From positions 966,501-1,030,500 of the forward strand of contig JADJYQ010000001.1 in assembly GCA_016719615.1 (NCBI GenBank): a stretch of 64,000 bases of DNA. The letters are read 5' to 3'. Within the stretch, counting starts at the first letter, position 1; every line of letters begins with the position of its first letter. Under the pieces are notes generated by a model. It ran no database searches. It was not told where the DNA came from and saw only the letters and a program-made list of their open reading frames with translations. This document shows, piece after piece, positions 27,718 to 36,531 of this stretch. Source of the stretch: Saprospiraceae bacterium. Its GTDB lineage: Bacteria > Bacteroidota > Bacteroidia > Chitinophagales > Saprospiraceae. The position numbers and the translations under genes are program-made.

Positions 27718-28209
27718 ATGCTAAGCTGGAGAGTTTTATACGTTCAAGGACGGTATGAATTCACCGTTGAAAAGCAGTTTCAAAAGCTTGGCATCACTCA
27801 TTATGTACCCAAACTGGAGGTGGAGCGCGTTTGGTCTGATCGCGTAAAAAAATTAAAAGTTCCCGCATTTCCAGGATATGTTTTTGTCAACTTAGACGAA
27901 AAGGATCGCAATAAAGTTTTTGATGCCAAAGGCGTAATACATTATGTAAAGTACAACCAGCGGGATGCTACCATCCGCGAAGATGAAATTCAACTGATTC
28001 AAAACTGCGGTTCGCGAATCCAGTATTCATCGCTTCAAGAAGTGAATTGGTCGAAAGGCCAAAAGGTGATGGTGACCAGTGGTGTACTGAAAGGTTGTAA
28101 GGGCTGTCTGGTAGAAATTTTAGGCAAAAAAACAGTTCAGATAAAACTTGAATATATACCGATGGGATTTTTAGTTGAATTGCCTGTCGATTTATTGGAA
28201 GTTTGTTGA
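27718..28209 (+). CDS. UpxY-like NusG-family transcription antiterminator
   Basis: Protein of 163 aa. The N-terminal NGN domain (residues 1-100) begins LSWRVLYVQGRYEFTVEKQF and contains VPAFPGYVFVNL; the C-terminal KOW domain includes KGQKVMVTSGVLKGCKGC. Length and pattern fit UpxY/RfaH-type specialised NusG paralogues, which bind RNA polymerase at the leader of a surface polysaccharide operon and let transcription continue. It is not the housekeeping NusG. Usually such a gene is first in a polysaccharide operon; here the next genes are unknown, and the nearest glycan genes lie 2-4 kb upstream, so it looks orphaned. Confidence 0.87.
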   Translation: MLSWRVLYVQGRYEFTVEKQFQKLGITHYVPKLEVERVWSDRVKKLKVPAFPGYVFVNLDEKDRNKVFDAKGVIHYVKYNQRDATIREDEIQLIQNCGSRIQYSSLQEVNWSKGQKVMVTSGVLKGCKGCLVEILGKKTVQIKLEYIPMGFLVELPVDLLEVC

Positions 28210-28485
28210 ATTGATAGGTTTTAATTTTTTTCTTGCCCGGCAGCAGGATGTGACTGGGTGTGGCGAAGCCGTGGGGTTTGTTTAGTACTGAAATTTTTGG
28301 CGCAATTTCTAATTCCGAATTTTGAAGGGTATAGGAGAATTTTAGTTGAGAAATCTTGTAAGGAGCTATAATAAGTTTTTTATTCGCATTAATAAATGTG
28401 GTGTTTTACCTTTTAATATAAGGTGACTAAAATGTGATTTAGAATGAATATGAAAAGTTTAATTCCTTTAATAAATTGATGAGTT

Positions 28486-29406
28486 ATGGAAAATACAAAA
28501 CCCTTTTTTCTTGATGCAAAGAAAGCTTTAATTGGTGGATCAATTGCGATCATCTTAAGCCCCGTTTCAATTATTCTTGCTTATTACCTTGGGCAACAAT
28601 TGGAAAGGCCAAAATTGACATTAACAAATATTGAGCAGCAATTTACTGTAGTTTCAGCAAGTGGATCTAATAATCTAGCACTGCCTGATAGTGTTGTCAA
28701 TCCTTTGAAAATGAATATTGAACTTTCATTGCTAACGGATTTGGATGCTACTGATTTTGAAAATCAAATGTCAAAGGAAGAAGTAAGTTATGTTTTGGAA
28801 TCACTTGGAGATGCTAATTTAGCATATGATTTAACATTGAATTTAGTTATGACAAACATTAAGAATATTAATTCCTGGGATGGTAAAAGTGAACTTTTAT
28901 TGGAATTCATGAATCCTGAATTATTTGGTGGCAAAACACTTTACTCGCTGGCAAAGGAAGATCCGAAAGGAGCGCTTCAAATACTACGAGGTATTAGTCT
29001 TAGCGCGGAAAAACGAAAAAGAGAAATAGAGCGATTTGTAAATTATGTCACTCCTTTTATTAATGATAAAACCGAAAAACTTAGGACAGGAGATTTGAAT
29101 TTTATTGTCGGAATCCTTAACTCAGGCAAAACGGATGCGGTAATTTTTCCAAAGGGTGAGCTTTCGTTTCAAGACAAAATCATTTATTTTACTGCTAAAA
29201 GTGTGGCTAATACACCGGGATACTCAGTGATAAATTCTCATTCATTTAAGCAAATTATATATAAACTGGAAAGTTCAGAGGGTAATGCTAAGGACATTGA
29301 AGAGTGGAAAGCGATGGTAAAAAATCATGCATCTGCAGAATTTAAGTTCAAGGTAAAGTCAATTGAGAGTGAGATTACTTATTCTTCAAATCTTGAAACT
29401 AAGTAA
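28486..29406 (+). CDS. Hypothetical protein with one membrane anchor
   Basis: Protein of 306 aa that I cannot place in a family. One membrane helix near the N-terminus (ALIGGSIAIILSPVSIILAYYL, residues 14-35) is followed by a soluble domain. Two hints of structure: a predominantly helical middle section (residues 80-210, with KEEVSYVLESLGDANLAYD) and a beta-rich last third (NFIVGILNSGKTDAVIF onwards). No catalytic motif is seen. The gene lies alone, low in GC, at the start of the accessory part of the window. Confidence 0.6.
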   Translation: MENTKPFFLDAKKALIGGSIAIILSPVSIILAYYLGQQLERPKLTLTNIEQQFTVVSASGSNNLALPDSVVNPLKMNIELSLLTDLDATDFENQMSKEEVSYVLESLGDANLAYDLTLNLVMTNIKNINSWDGKSELLLEFMNPELFGGKTLYSLAKEDPKGALQILRGISLSAEKRKREIERFVNYVTPFINDKTEKLRTGDLNFIVGILNSGKTDAVIFPKGELSFQDKIIYFTAKSVANTPGYSVINSHSFKQIIYKLESSEGNAKDIEEWKAMVKNHASAEFKFKVKSIESEITYSSNLETK

Positions 29407-29750
29407 AATTGAATTTTATTCAGGAAATATAAATTTTAAAAGGTATTGAGTACTTAGGCTTTACAAATGCATAATTGTCTTCGTGTGATGTATCAAATAT
29501 TCAAGAGCTAGATTTTTATATGCAGCATTTAATAAGTACAATATACTGTTTTGTTTGGCTGAAAATTATTTTTAGTTTATCATGGAGACAGATCAAAGTA
29601 ACACGAATGCAATACTGGCAAGTCTTAATCAGGCCTGGCTTGACCATAGGAGTCTTTGAGCTAAAATTACCTAAAGCATTACTTTAAATCACAATAACGG
29701 AAAACACAGGTGAATAAAGCGGCGATCCAGATCCATAAACAAGATGTTGT
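29407..29750. other. Intergenic region without a supported gene
   Basis: An open frame at 29475-29687 and a 25-codon frame starting at 29582 exist, but neither looks like a maintained gene. The second (METDQSNTNAILASLNQAWL) could be a gene remnant broken by a stop. Confidence 0.35.
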
Positions 29751-29923
29751 GTAAATTCCGAGATTGCAAACAGGATTATGGAGTGTGGGCATGTATGCAC
29801 AATTCCCCTATATAAAAGCCCGGCTTCGTTGAACTCGAAAAGTTGATGACAACTTGTAGAATGGATTTGTATTCCGTAATTTTATCCTGCAATGATCAAC
29901 TTTCCTTTGTGTTCGCTTCAATC
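29751..29923 (+). repeat. 173-bp left border repeat, copy 1
   Basis: Aligns without gaps to 34466-34638; by hand count roughly 85 percent of bases agree. Features held in both copies: GTAAATTCCGAGA at the left, GCCCGGCTTCGTT in the middle, an AACTCGAAAAGTT hairpin, and TTCCGTAATTTTATCCTGCA near the right end. It lies directly upstream of a gene in both places (20 bases here), so it may carry a promoter as well as mark a module edge. Confidence 0.85.
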
Positions 29924-29943
29924 ACGAAAATAAAATAAATAAT

Positions 29944-30861
29944 ATGAATAAGAAAATCCTCATTTGTTTCTGTTTAACTCTCGGAATCACTTTTAATTTA
30001 TTTGGACAAAAGAAAAAACCGCCCATGGGTATGTTCATCGCCGAATCTCAATACAAGGATTTCATTCCAATTTCCCCAATGGAATTTGAACAAACTGTAG
30101 TGATTTATGATAAATCAAAAAGTAAGTTTGATACTTTATCTATTAAGGAGTTATCGGCGAACAGTGATTTGTGTAGGCAGTTTTTGCCCAACGAAACTGT
30201 TTACGCCTCCGTAAAAAAAGTAGACAATTCTGCCGAAGCATCATTTGGTCCCGCCACATTAAGTGGTGAGCAAGGTTCATACACGATTACCATGGATTAT
30301 GGGAAATTTACAACCTTAAAAATATTAAATGGAACCACTTGTGAAGGGTTTGCAAAAGTTGGAATTGGTATACGAGTTACCGCTCAGATAACTACCTTTA
30401 AAGCAGGTGTTGATATTAGTTCCCTTTTTGGACTTGGAATCGCAGCAAAAACCAATCAACTTAGGGGACAACTTAGCGTTGACGTTATTGGTATGGAATC
30501 TGGCAAAATTACGGACTTAATAACCCTGCCTATTGACATTAGCGAAGCCTCAATTCAAACAGCCTTGCAATCAATGTCAGCAATCAAATCGAAAATTTAT
30601 GATGCGGAAACAAGACTTTACCCGCAGATACTTGCAGTAAAACGTGCCAATCAAGGGAATTGCACTGTATTTGAAATTCTTAATACCATTGAAGTCCCAG
30701 AAATGACTGCAAGAGATAAGGGCTTTAACGACGGTAGAGCAATGAGAACTCTGATAGACTCTATTAATAGTTTCTATCAAAATAATGGAAAATACCCTAA
30801 TGGCCTTGACGAAGTAAATGCTCATGCAGCAATCTTGGCCTTAAAAAAAGGAACGTCTTGA
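29944..30861 (+). CDS. Exported protein of unknown function
   Basis: Protein of 305 aa with a signal peptide (MNKKILICFCLTLGITFNLFGQ). The mature part is beta-rich with a Gly-rich segment (VDISSLFGLGIAAKTNQLRG, near residue 165) typical of proteins that bind or line membranes, then a helical end that finishes with SFYQNNGKYPNGLDEVN, a motif seen in pseudopilin-like C-termini. No family recognised. It opens the first repeat-bounded module, just right of the 173-bp border element, and precedes a small lipoprotein and the STAND-like NTPase. Confidence 0.65.
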   Translation: MNKKILICFCLTLGITFNLFGQKKKPPMGMFIAESQYKDFIPISPMEFEQTVVIYDKSKSKFDTLSIKELSANSDLCRQFLPNETVYASVKKVDNSAEASFGPATLSGEQGSYTITMDYGKFTTLKILNGTTCEGFAKVGIGIRVTAQITTFKAGVDISSLFGLGIAAKTNQLRGQLSVDVIGMESGKITDLITLPIDISEASIQTALQSMSAIKSKIYDAETRLYPQILAVKRANQGNCTVFEILNTIEVPEMTARDKGFNDGRAMRTLIDSINSFYQNNGKYPNGLDEVNAHAAILALKKGTS

Positions 30862-30967
30862 TTATAGCCTTGATAGCAAAAGGGGTTTATCCTTCGGTTT
30901 GCTGGCGCAGATAATCAATTGAACACCCAAGATGACAGACTTTACTATGGCAATTAAAAATTAAAAT

Positions 30968-31219
30968 ATGAAAAATGTTGCTTTTTTAACAATAGTCTTT
31001 CTTCTGTTTTTTGCTACAAACTGCAAAAAAGAAGTATGCAGAACCTGCATTCGTTGCATTTCATATGATGCCAACTTTGAAATAAAAAATGAAGTAAAGA
31101 AATGTGATGTTGACACATTTAACATCAAAAACTACAAGCAAGGTTTCATAGACGGTGCAGTATCAGTAGGTAGGAGTGCGATTTGTTTTGAACTTGGAAT
31201 TGAATGTGAATGCGAATAA
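30968..31219 (+). CDS. Small Cys-rich lipoprotein
   Basis: Protein of 83 aa. The signal ends in ATNC, a plausible lipobox near residue 19. The mature part holds seven more cysteines, including CRTCIRC and the C-terminal ECECE. I do not recognise a family. The Cys content suggests disulphides or metal binding. It is the middle gene of the first repeat-bounded module. Confidence 0.6.
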   Translation: MKNVAFLTIVFLLFFATNCKKEVCRTCIRCISYDANFEIKNEVKKCDVDTFNIKNYKQGFIDGAVSVGRSAICFELGIECECE

Positions 31220-31239
31220 TAAAATGAAGCAAAAAAAGC

Positions 31240-31325
31240 ACTCAACGCCAACCGCCGCTAAGCCTAACGCTCAAAGTCAACGCAGGTGGCGGTATGCGGT
31301 GTAGATGCCACCGTTAGCAACAAGC
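31240..31325 (+). repeat. attC-like imperfect palindrome
   Basis: Outer arms GCCTAACG (31262-31269) and CGTTAG (31312-31317) enclose inner arms GGTGGC (31285-31290) and GCCACC (31307-31312), with a loop at 31291-31306 and extra bases only on the left side. That one-sided asymmetry is the geometry of integron attC sites, though the core triplets do not fit the strict consensus. Its left part (GCCGCTAA, then AACGCAGG) also resembles the right border repeat at 36151-36185. It sits between the lipoprotein and NTPase genes. Confidence 0.5.
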
Positions 31326-31342
31326 AATAATTAACCTAAGAC

Positions 31343-33994
31343 ATGGAAGCAACTATATATAAATGTTTTATTGGTTCGCCAGGGGACACTATTGACGAAC
31401 GCATAGCCTGCAAAGAAATTATACGCCATATAAACAAGACAATTGGCGAGAAATTTAATTTTCGCGTTGAAACACTAATGTGGGAGGATGATAGCAGGCC
31501 ATCATTTGCTGATGACGGGCAAGCAGTAATAAATCGACAATTACTTTTAAAAGAATATCACGTGTTTATAGGAATAATGTGGTCAAGGTTCGGCTCGCCG
31601 ACTGATAGGGCTGAATCAGGAACAGTCGAAGAATTTGAAGACGCGTATAGTAAATATGAGTCACGAAAAGATATTGAAATATGTATGTATTTCAACAAAA
31701 AGATATACCACAGAGTAATATGGATCCTGAACATATCGCCAAGGTATTCCAATTTAAAAAAACGTGTGGCTTCGCTTGGTGGATTTTACAATGAGTATAT
31801 TGGAACCGAACAATTCAAAGATAATTTAAGACTGCCTCTTACAAAGTCCTTTTTAGAGGAATTAGATTTATCTAAAAACGAAAGAATAATTGAAATTCAG
31901 ACGGAGGAAAAGAATGATGTTATTACAAAACTTCTTAACGAGAATTTATCGAATACCCTTAGTGTTTTTGATGGTTACAATCCATGTTGGATAGAGCCAA
32001 TTTTGTGTAAAACAGACCAAATATCTTCCAATTATGTAGATAATTTTAATGCACGTATTGATTTAAATGAAATAATAGACACTCCAAAATCTATTATTAT
32101 TAAATCGCCTCCACAATTTGGTTTGACCTCTTTAGCTCGTTATTTTATTTTAAAGGCGTGGCTGAATAATGATATATGGTTATACATAGATGCAAAGGAC
32201 ATAAATCGCAATTCAATCGAAAAAGGTATAGTTAATGAATTAAGACGAAATTTTCAAACCGATAATATTACCTTGATAAAATGTATTGTGTTAGACTCTT
32301 GGAAAGTTTCTTTGCATGGCGGCATGAGATTGTTAAGGAACATAACAAATACTTTTAAGAATACACCAATAATAGTAATGCAAACCATAGAGTCTGCAGA
32401 GTTTTTAAATGATTCACAGTCCGAAAAAATTGAAAGAGAATTTGAAATAATGCATTTGCTTGCATTGCCCAAGACAGAAATCAGAAAAATGGTTTCTTCT
32501 TATAATGAAATAAAATACATTCAAGACGAAGACAAATTATTGAATAAAATTGTTTTAGATCTAGATACATTAAATATTCATAGGACTCCATTAAATTGTT
32601 TGACTTTGTTAAAAGTAAGCGAAAAGTATTTTGATGAGCGAACTGTAAATCGATCTGATATGCTCAACAAAGTGCTTTTTATTTTATTCGATTTAAATGC
32701 AGATATTGGTTATTCAAGTATACCTGATTTGAAAGACTGTGAGTTCGTAATTGGCGCTTTATGTGAAGACTTGATTCGCAGGGATAAATATCATTTTACA
32801 AAGGATGAGTTTTTGTTATTTTCAAAAAAGACTTGTGCAGAAAGTTATATCACACTTAATACTAAAACCTTGTTTGAAATATTGAATTCAAACGGCATCA
32901 TTGAAGAAAAATCTAATGTATTTACATTCCGAGCAAGATATTGGTTATTTTATTTTGCTGCCAATAGAATGCATGCAAATCCAGATTTTTGTAAATTCAT
33001 TTTTGAGTCGGGAAAATACGTGAATTATCCTGAAATAATTGAATTTTACACTGGAATTGATAGGCGAAGAACCGATGCAATCTCGATACTAAATAATGAT
33101 TTAAAACTAACATGTAATGACGTATTGAATAAGCTAGGTATTCCTCAACATGTAGATCCATATTTGAAAGTAGAATGGAATCCGTCTAATGAGAGTATAG
33201 AAAAAGCTCGTGATGAAATTAACAAAAATGTCCAGGCTTCAAAACTACCACCACAAATTAAAGACCAGCACGCAGACTCACGACAAAATCAATTAAGACC
33301 TTACGACCAAGGTATTTACACAATTCTAAATGAATACTCTTTAGCTGTATTGATGAGAAAAATAGTTGCTTCATCTAGAGCACTAAGAAATAGTGATTAT
33401 GCGAACTCAAATGTGAAAAAAGCGATGATAGATTCAATTATTACGAGCTATGAGCAAGTAGCTAAAGCGTTAATGATATTAACTCCTGAATTGGCAATTA
33501 AAGGGCGAGCGGCTTATGAAGGTCAATCTTTTAATCTTGAAGGCGATTTTGGAGACTCGGTGGACGAAAGAATTAATATGATTTTGCAACATATTCCCGG
33601 AAATATCATTAAGTTTTTTAAAGATGATATTAACAGTGAAAAAATGGGTCCCTTATTATTAGATAAATTTGAACAAGAAAAGATTCCTCTCAACAAACAT
33701 ATATTAGCTTTACTTATTATAAGTATGAGATTCCACGGATGGAGAAAAAGTATTGAAAACTATATAGGCAAATTAAAAAATAATTCCTTTTATCTCTTTG
33801 ATTTAATGGGTCATTTAAGGCACCTATATTTTTATGATTATTCAAACGACACCGAACTAGCTACAATGAAACATTTGCTATTACTTGGTTATTCAAGACA
33901 TGAATTTGGGAACTCGAATCCACCAAAAGCAACTATGATTAAATTAGCTCAACAGCTTTTTAAGAGGCCAGATGATAAGGAGAGCCAAGATTAA
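31343..33994 (+). CDS. DUF4062 / STAND-like NTPase, candidate anti-phage protein
   Basis: Protein of 883 aa. Residues 1-130 are a DUF4062-type domain (KCFIGSPGDTIDERIACKE, then VFIGIMWSRFGSPT and SGTVEEFEDAY), common at the N-terminus of STAND-type bacterial immune proteins. Residues about 220-460 form a P-loop NTPase: the phosphate loop reads KSPPQFGLTSL, with Leu-Thr where Lys-Thr/Ser is expected, and the Walker B-like strand reads KCIVLDSW. A winged-helix-like segment with FTFRARYWLFYFAANRM near 530 follows, then a long helical C-terminal region (650-870) that could be the sensor. Anti-phage function is inferred from domain family and context. The missing lysine suggests altered or lost ATP hydrolysis. 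It closes the first module bounded by repeats. Confidence 0.78.
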   Translation: MEATIYKCFIGSPGDTIDERIACKEIIRHINKTIGEKFNFRVETLMWEDDSRPSFADDGQAVINRQLLLKEYHVFIGIMWSRFGSPTDRAESGTVEEFEDAYSKYESRKDIEICMYFNKKIYHRVIWILNISPRYSNLKKRVASLGGFYNEYIGTEQFKDNLRLPLTKSFLEELDLSKNERIIEIQTEEKNDVITKLLNENLSNTLSVFDGYNPCWIEPILCKTDQISSNYVDNFNARIDLNEIIDTPKSIIIKSPPQFGLTSLARYFILKAWLNNDIWLYIDAKDINRNSIEKGIVNELRRNFQTDNITLIKCIVLDSWKVSLHGGMRLLRNITNTFKNTPIIVMQTIESAEFLNDSQSEKIEREFEIMHLLALPKTEIRKMVSSYNEIKYIQDEDKLLNKIVLDLDTLNIHRTPLNCLTLLKVSEKYFDERTVNRSDMLNKVLFILFDLNADIGYSSIPDLKDCEFVIGALCEDLIRRDKYHFTKDEFLLFSKKTCAESYITLNTKTLFEILNSNGIIEEKSNVFTFRARYWLFYFAANRMHANPDFCKFIFESGKYVNYPEIIEFYTGIDRRRTDAISILNNDLKLTCNDVLNKLGIPQHVDPYLKVEWNPSNESIEKARDEINKNVQASKLPPQIKDQHADSRQNQLRPYDQGIYTILNEYSLAVLMRKIVASSRALRNSDYANSNVKKAMIDSIITSYEQVAKALMILTPELAIKGRAAYEGQSFNLEGDFGDSVDERINMILQHIPGNIIKFFKDDINSEKMGPLLLDKFEQEKIPLNKHILALLIISMRFHGWRKSIENYIGKLKNNSFYLFDLMGHLRHLYFYDYSNDTELATMKHLLLLGYSRHEFGNSNPPKATMIKLAQQLFKRPDDKESQD

Positions 33995-34010
33995 ATTGCG
34001 AGTTGACAAC

Positions 34011-34138
34011 AACTAAGTTTTCCTTGGGCACGCAGCACAAACAATGTAAACGCCTTTGATCTAAACCTGGGGTAGTTTATGTTGGGACGCCTGGAGTGGA
34101 TTGAAATCTATGGGGATGTCGTGCTAAAAAACGAATTG
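34011..34138 (+). repeat. Right border repeat, copy 1
   Basis: About 125 bases that align ungapped with 36164-36291; shared blocks are AACTAAGTTTTC, ACAATGTAAACGCC, GTAGTTTAT, TTGGGA, GCCTGGAGTG and GGGGAT.TCGTGC. By eye about three quarters of positions agree. It begins 16 bases after the NTPase stop. Confidence 0.8.
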
Positions 34139-34305
34139 GTTACAGAATGATTTGCAATAGATTAGAGTTTTGAAAATGTTTATTTTGATCTGAGTTTTCA
34201 TTTTAGGCCATAAATTGTTCTGTGAATAAAATAGGAAGCCATGCCTAACAGCAAAAGTCATTAAGCCGAGCAGAGTGATGGATGCTGCAAGCGAGTATTC
34301 CAGCC

Positions 34306-34343
34306 AAAGTGAGCCACCAATTCCGGTGCAAAATGAGCCACTC
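34306..34343. mobile_element. Possible IS21-family end remnant
   Basis: Two copies of a 12-base motif with a 24-base period (AAAGTGAGCCAC at 34306 and AAAATGAGCCAC at 34330), separated by CAATTCCGGTG. IS21-family elements carry sub-terminal repeats of this kind (GAGCCAC with TTCCGG between). No istA/istB gene remains, so at most this is a relic. The rest of 34139-34465 has no gene I can support. Confidence 0.4.
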
Positions 34344-34465
34344 ATGGCAGTATAATCTGAGTACAATTTTGAGGAGCTAATAAAATCTGATGGACACCCA
34401 TCATGGGCAAAACATCAGGCGGATCACCACCAGGCTCTACACAAAGTAGATCGACATACCCGAAT

Positions 34466-34638
34466 GTAAATTCCGAGACCGCAAATAGGATTAAGGAGAG
34501 TGGGCATGCAGGCACAATTCCCTTATAGTAATGCCCGGCTTCGTTCAACTCGAAAAGTTGATGACTGCTAGTAGAATTGATTTCCATTCCGTAATTTTAT
34601 CCTGCAATCATCAACTTTCCTTCGTGTTCACAGCAATC
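34466..34638 (+). repeat. 173-bp left border repeat, copy 2
   Basis: Second copy of the element at 29751-29923, same orientation. It precedes the AraC-type regulator gene by 63 bases. Confidence 0.85.
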
Positions 34639-34701
34639 TTGGAATGCCCGATAAAACACAAATAAGAATAAATTACTTACCATTGCTCTTGTACGTAAAA
34701 A

Positions 34702-35550
34702 ATGAACAAGCTGTTACCAAATATCCGTACTGAAAAATGCAACATTCATCCTGCATTACGTTCGCTGTTAAGGCATGTCGTAATTATCGAAGCTGATTTC
34801 GGCAATGTTCCTGTAAGTTTGGAAGGTAATTTTATGCCCTCGCCCGACCAGACCATGTTCATCAATCTTTATACCCGATTCAAGTCTAAAAAATCAGGAG
34901 AACACAATTTCAATACGGTTACTTCCTGTACAATAATAGGAGCACAAATTACTCCCTTCAAACTATTGGTAGAAGAAAGTCATAAAGCCGTATCAATTAT
35001 TTTTCAACCCGGCGGATTAAACCGGTTTTTGAATATTCCAATGACAGAAATATTTGACAATGGGTACAATGCCAGGGAAGTTATTGGCAAAGAGATAGAA
35101 GAACTTATAGATAAATCTCACGACACTAGTTCTAGAGACGAATTGGATAGTATTGTACAGTCGTATTTTCTCGGAAAACTATCTCAGGTCAAAGAACCCT
35201 TACCCATTGATTATGCCTTGCAATTCCTGTCGGTAAACCATAACACAAATATCGACCGGATTGCAGGATTGGCTTGTATGAGTATCCGTAATTTTGAGCG
35301 AAAATGTAAAGAACGACTGGGTATGTCTGCCAAGATGTACGCACGAATTTCCAGATTTCATAAGGCATATAAAATTCTCGAAAGCCGAAAGACAATATCC
35401 TGGGCAAATTTGGTATATGAATTAGGATATTACGACCAAATGCACTTTATCAAGGATTTTAAAGAGTTTTCTAAACTCACACCCACCCTTGCTCACAAAG
35501 ATTTATCGGGAGAACATATGCAGTTTCAGCTTGACTGGGACAAAATTTGA
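34702..35550 (+). CDS. AraC-family transcription regulator
   Basis: Protein of 282 aa. The N-terminal domain (residues 1-150) is a sensor of the DUF6597 or cupin type (VIIFQPGGLNRFLNIPMTE). The C-terminal 90 residues are the double helix-turn-helix: the first helix pair has NIDRIAGLACMSIRNFERKC, the second ISWANLVYELGYYDQMHFIKDFKEF, with the family's YYDQSHF-like motif. It would control the DUF1772 gene 69 bases downstream. The pair lies between left and right border repeats, forming the second module. Confidence 0.88.
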   Translation: MNKLLPNIRTEKCNIHPALRSLLRHVVIIEADFGNVPVSLEGNFMPSPDQTMFINLYTRFKSKKSGEHNFNTVTSCTIIGAQITPFKLLVEESHKAVSIIFQPGGLNRFLNIPMTEIFDNGYNAREVIGKEIEELIDKSHDTSSRDELDSIVQSYFLGKLSQVKEPLPIDYALQFLSVNHNTNIDRIAGLACMSIRNFERKCKERLGMSAKMYARISRFHKAYKILESRKTISWANLVYELGYYDQMHFIKDFKEFSKLTPTLAHKDLSGEHMQFQLDWDKI

Positions 35551-35619
35551 CTTTGTCGATTTTTTACTATCACCATTTTCTTTTCAGATCTATTTTTGAT
35601 GTAACAAAGATCACTAAAT

Positions 35620-36105
35620 ATGAAAAGGTTTGTTCTTTATGCATCTGTTGCATTTTCAAGCGGTTTGTTTTTTGCCAATATTTACAATTCTATAGTCAAT
35701 GCAGCCAACTGGGAAAGCAACGTCCCTTATTCCATAACAGCTACCAGGGATTTTTTTGTAGTTGCAAATCCTGGTACCTTTTTTCAACTGATAGATCCTA
35801 CAAATCTGATATTGATTGCAATTACATTAATTTTATTTTGGAAAAAATCAACTTCCATACGGCTGTATTTGAGTATAGCATTACTTTGCTATATAAGCTC
35901 TATGATTTTAACTTTTACCTATTTTTATCCCAGAAATGAGATTATGTTTCTTTCCGAACAGCTTCCCGATACAGAGACGCTCAAAAGAGTTGCATCTGAA
36001 TGGGGACGAATGAACTGGGTAAGGTCTTTGATATGGCTGGTAGGTCTTGTTTGTTCTTTCTTAGCTTTGGACAAAGCCTCTTCAAGCACACAAAAACCAT
36101 CTTAA
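35620..36105 (+). CDS. DUF1772-like four-helix membrane protein
   Basis: Protein of 161 aa with four membrane helices at about residues 5-25, 60-80, 83-105 and 133-152. The sequence (SSGLFFANIYNSIVNAANW; then WGRMNWVRSLIWLVGLVCSF) fits the DUF1772 family, some of which are anthrone oxygenase-like. It is probably co-transcribed with the AraC-type regulator upstream and ends 58 bases before the right border repeat. Substrate or role unknown. Confidence 0.72.
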   Translation: MKRFVLYASVAFSSGLFFANIYNSIVNAANWESNVPYSITATRDFFVVANPGTFFQLIDPTNLILIAITLILFWKKSTSIRLYLSIALLCYISSMILTFTYFYPRNEIMFLSEQLPDTETLKRVASEWGRMNWVRSLIWLVGLVCSFLALDKASSSTQKPS

Positions 36106-36163
36106 TTGCTTAATGCAATCTATTTAATAATGCTATCTGCGAGCGAAAAGACTGCCGCTAAAT

Positions 36164-36291
36164 AACTAAGTTTTCGTAACGCAGGCTGTGCGAACAATGT
36201 AAACGCCATAAACCGAAACTTGCTGTAGTTTATATTGGGATGCCTGGAGTGAATATCAATCTTCGGGGATATCGTGCGAAAGAAAGGATTG
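36164..36291 (+). repeat. Right border repeat, copy 2
   Basis: Second copy of the element at 34011-34138, same orientation, following the DUF1772 gene. Just left of it, GCCGCTAA at 36153 also matches the attC-like element at 31255. The remaining gap to 36531 has no recognisable gene. Confidence 0.8.
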
Positions 36292-36531
36292 TTTTATGAA
36301 TATTGTGTCATTTTATCTCCGTTGCAGCTCTTGAAGTTTTCCTCTTTTCCAATTTCTGATCGGAAATCTTTGTTTCATTCAATTGGCTCAATAAAGAATT
36401 AATCATTACTTCAAATTGGATCTCAAATTATACGACACACAGTGGCTAATTTTAATCCGGAATCAGTGATTCACTTTGGCATCGACACTCAAGATTCTAA
36501 AGTATTTTAATAAATCTTAAAAAACATAACA

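Noticed and set aside
29475..29687. 70-codon ORF
   Set aside because: Not protein-like and starts without context; left as an intergenic remnant.
34124..34587. Two minus-strand ORFs left of the AraC gene
   Set aside because: They overlap the 173-bp repeat and IS-like ends and show no protein pattern.
29751..36291. Transposon terminal inverted repeats
   Set aside because: The left and right border repeats are not reverse complements of each other; they are direct, separate sequences.
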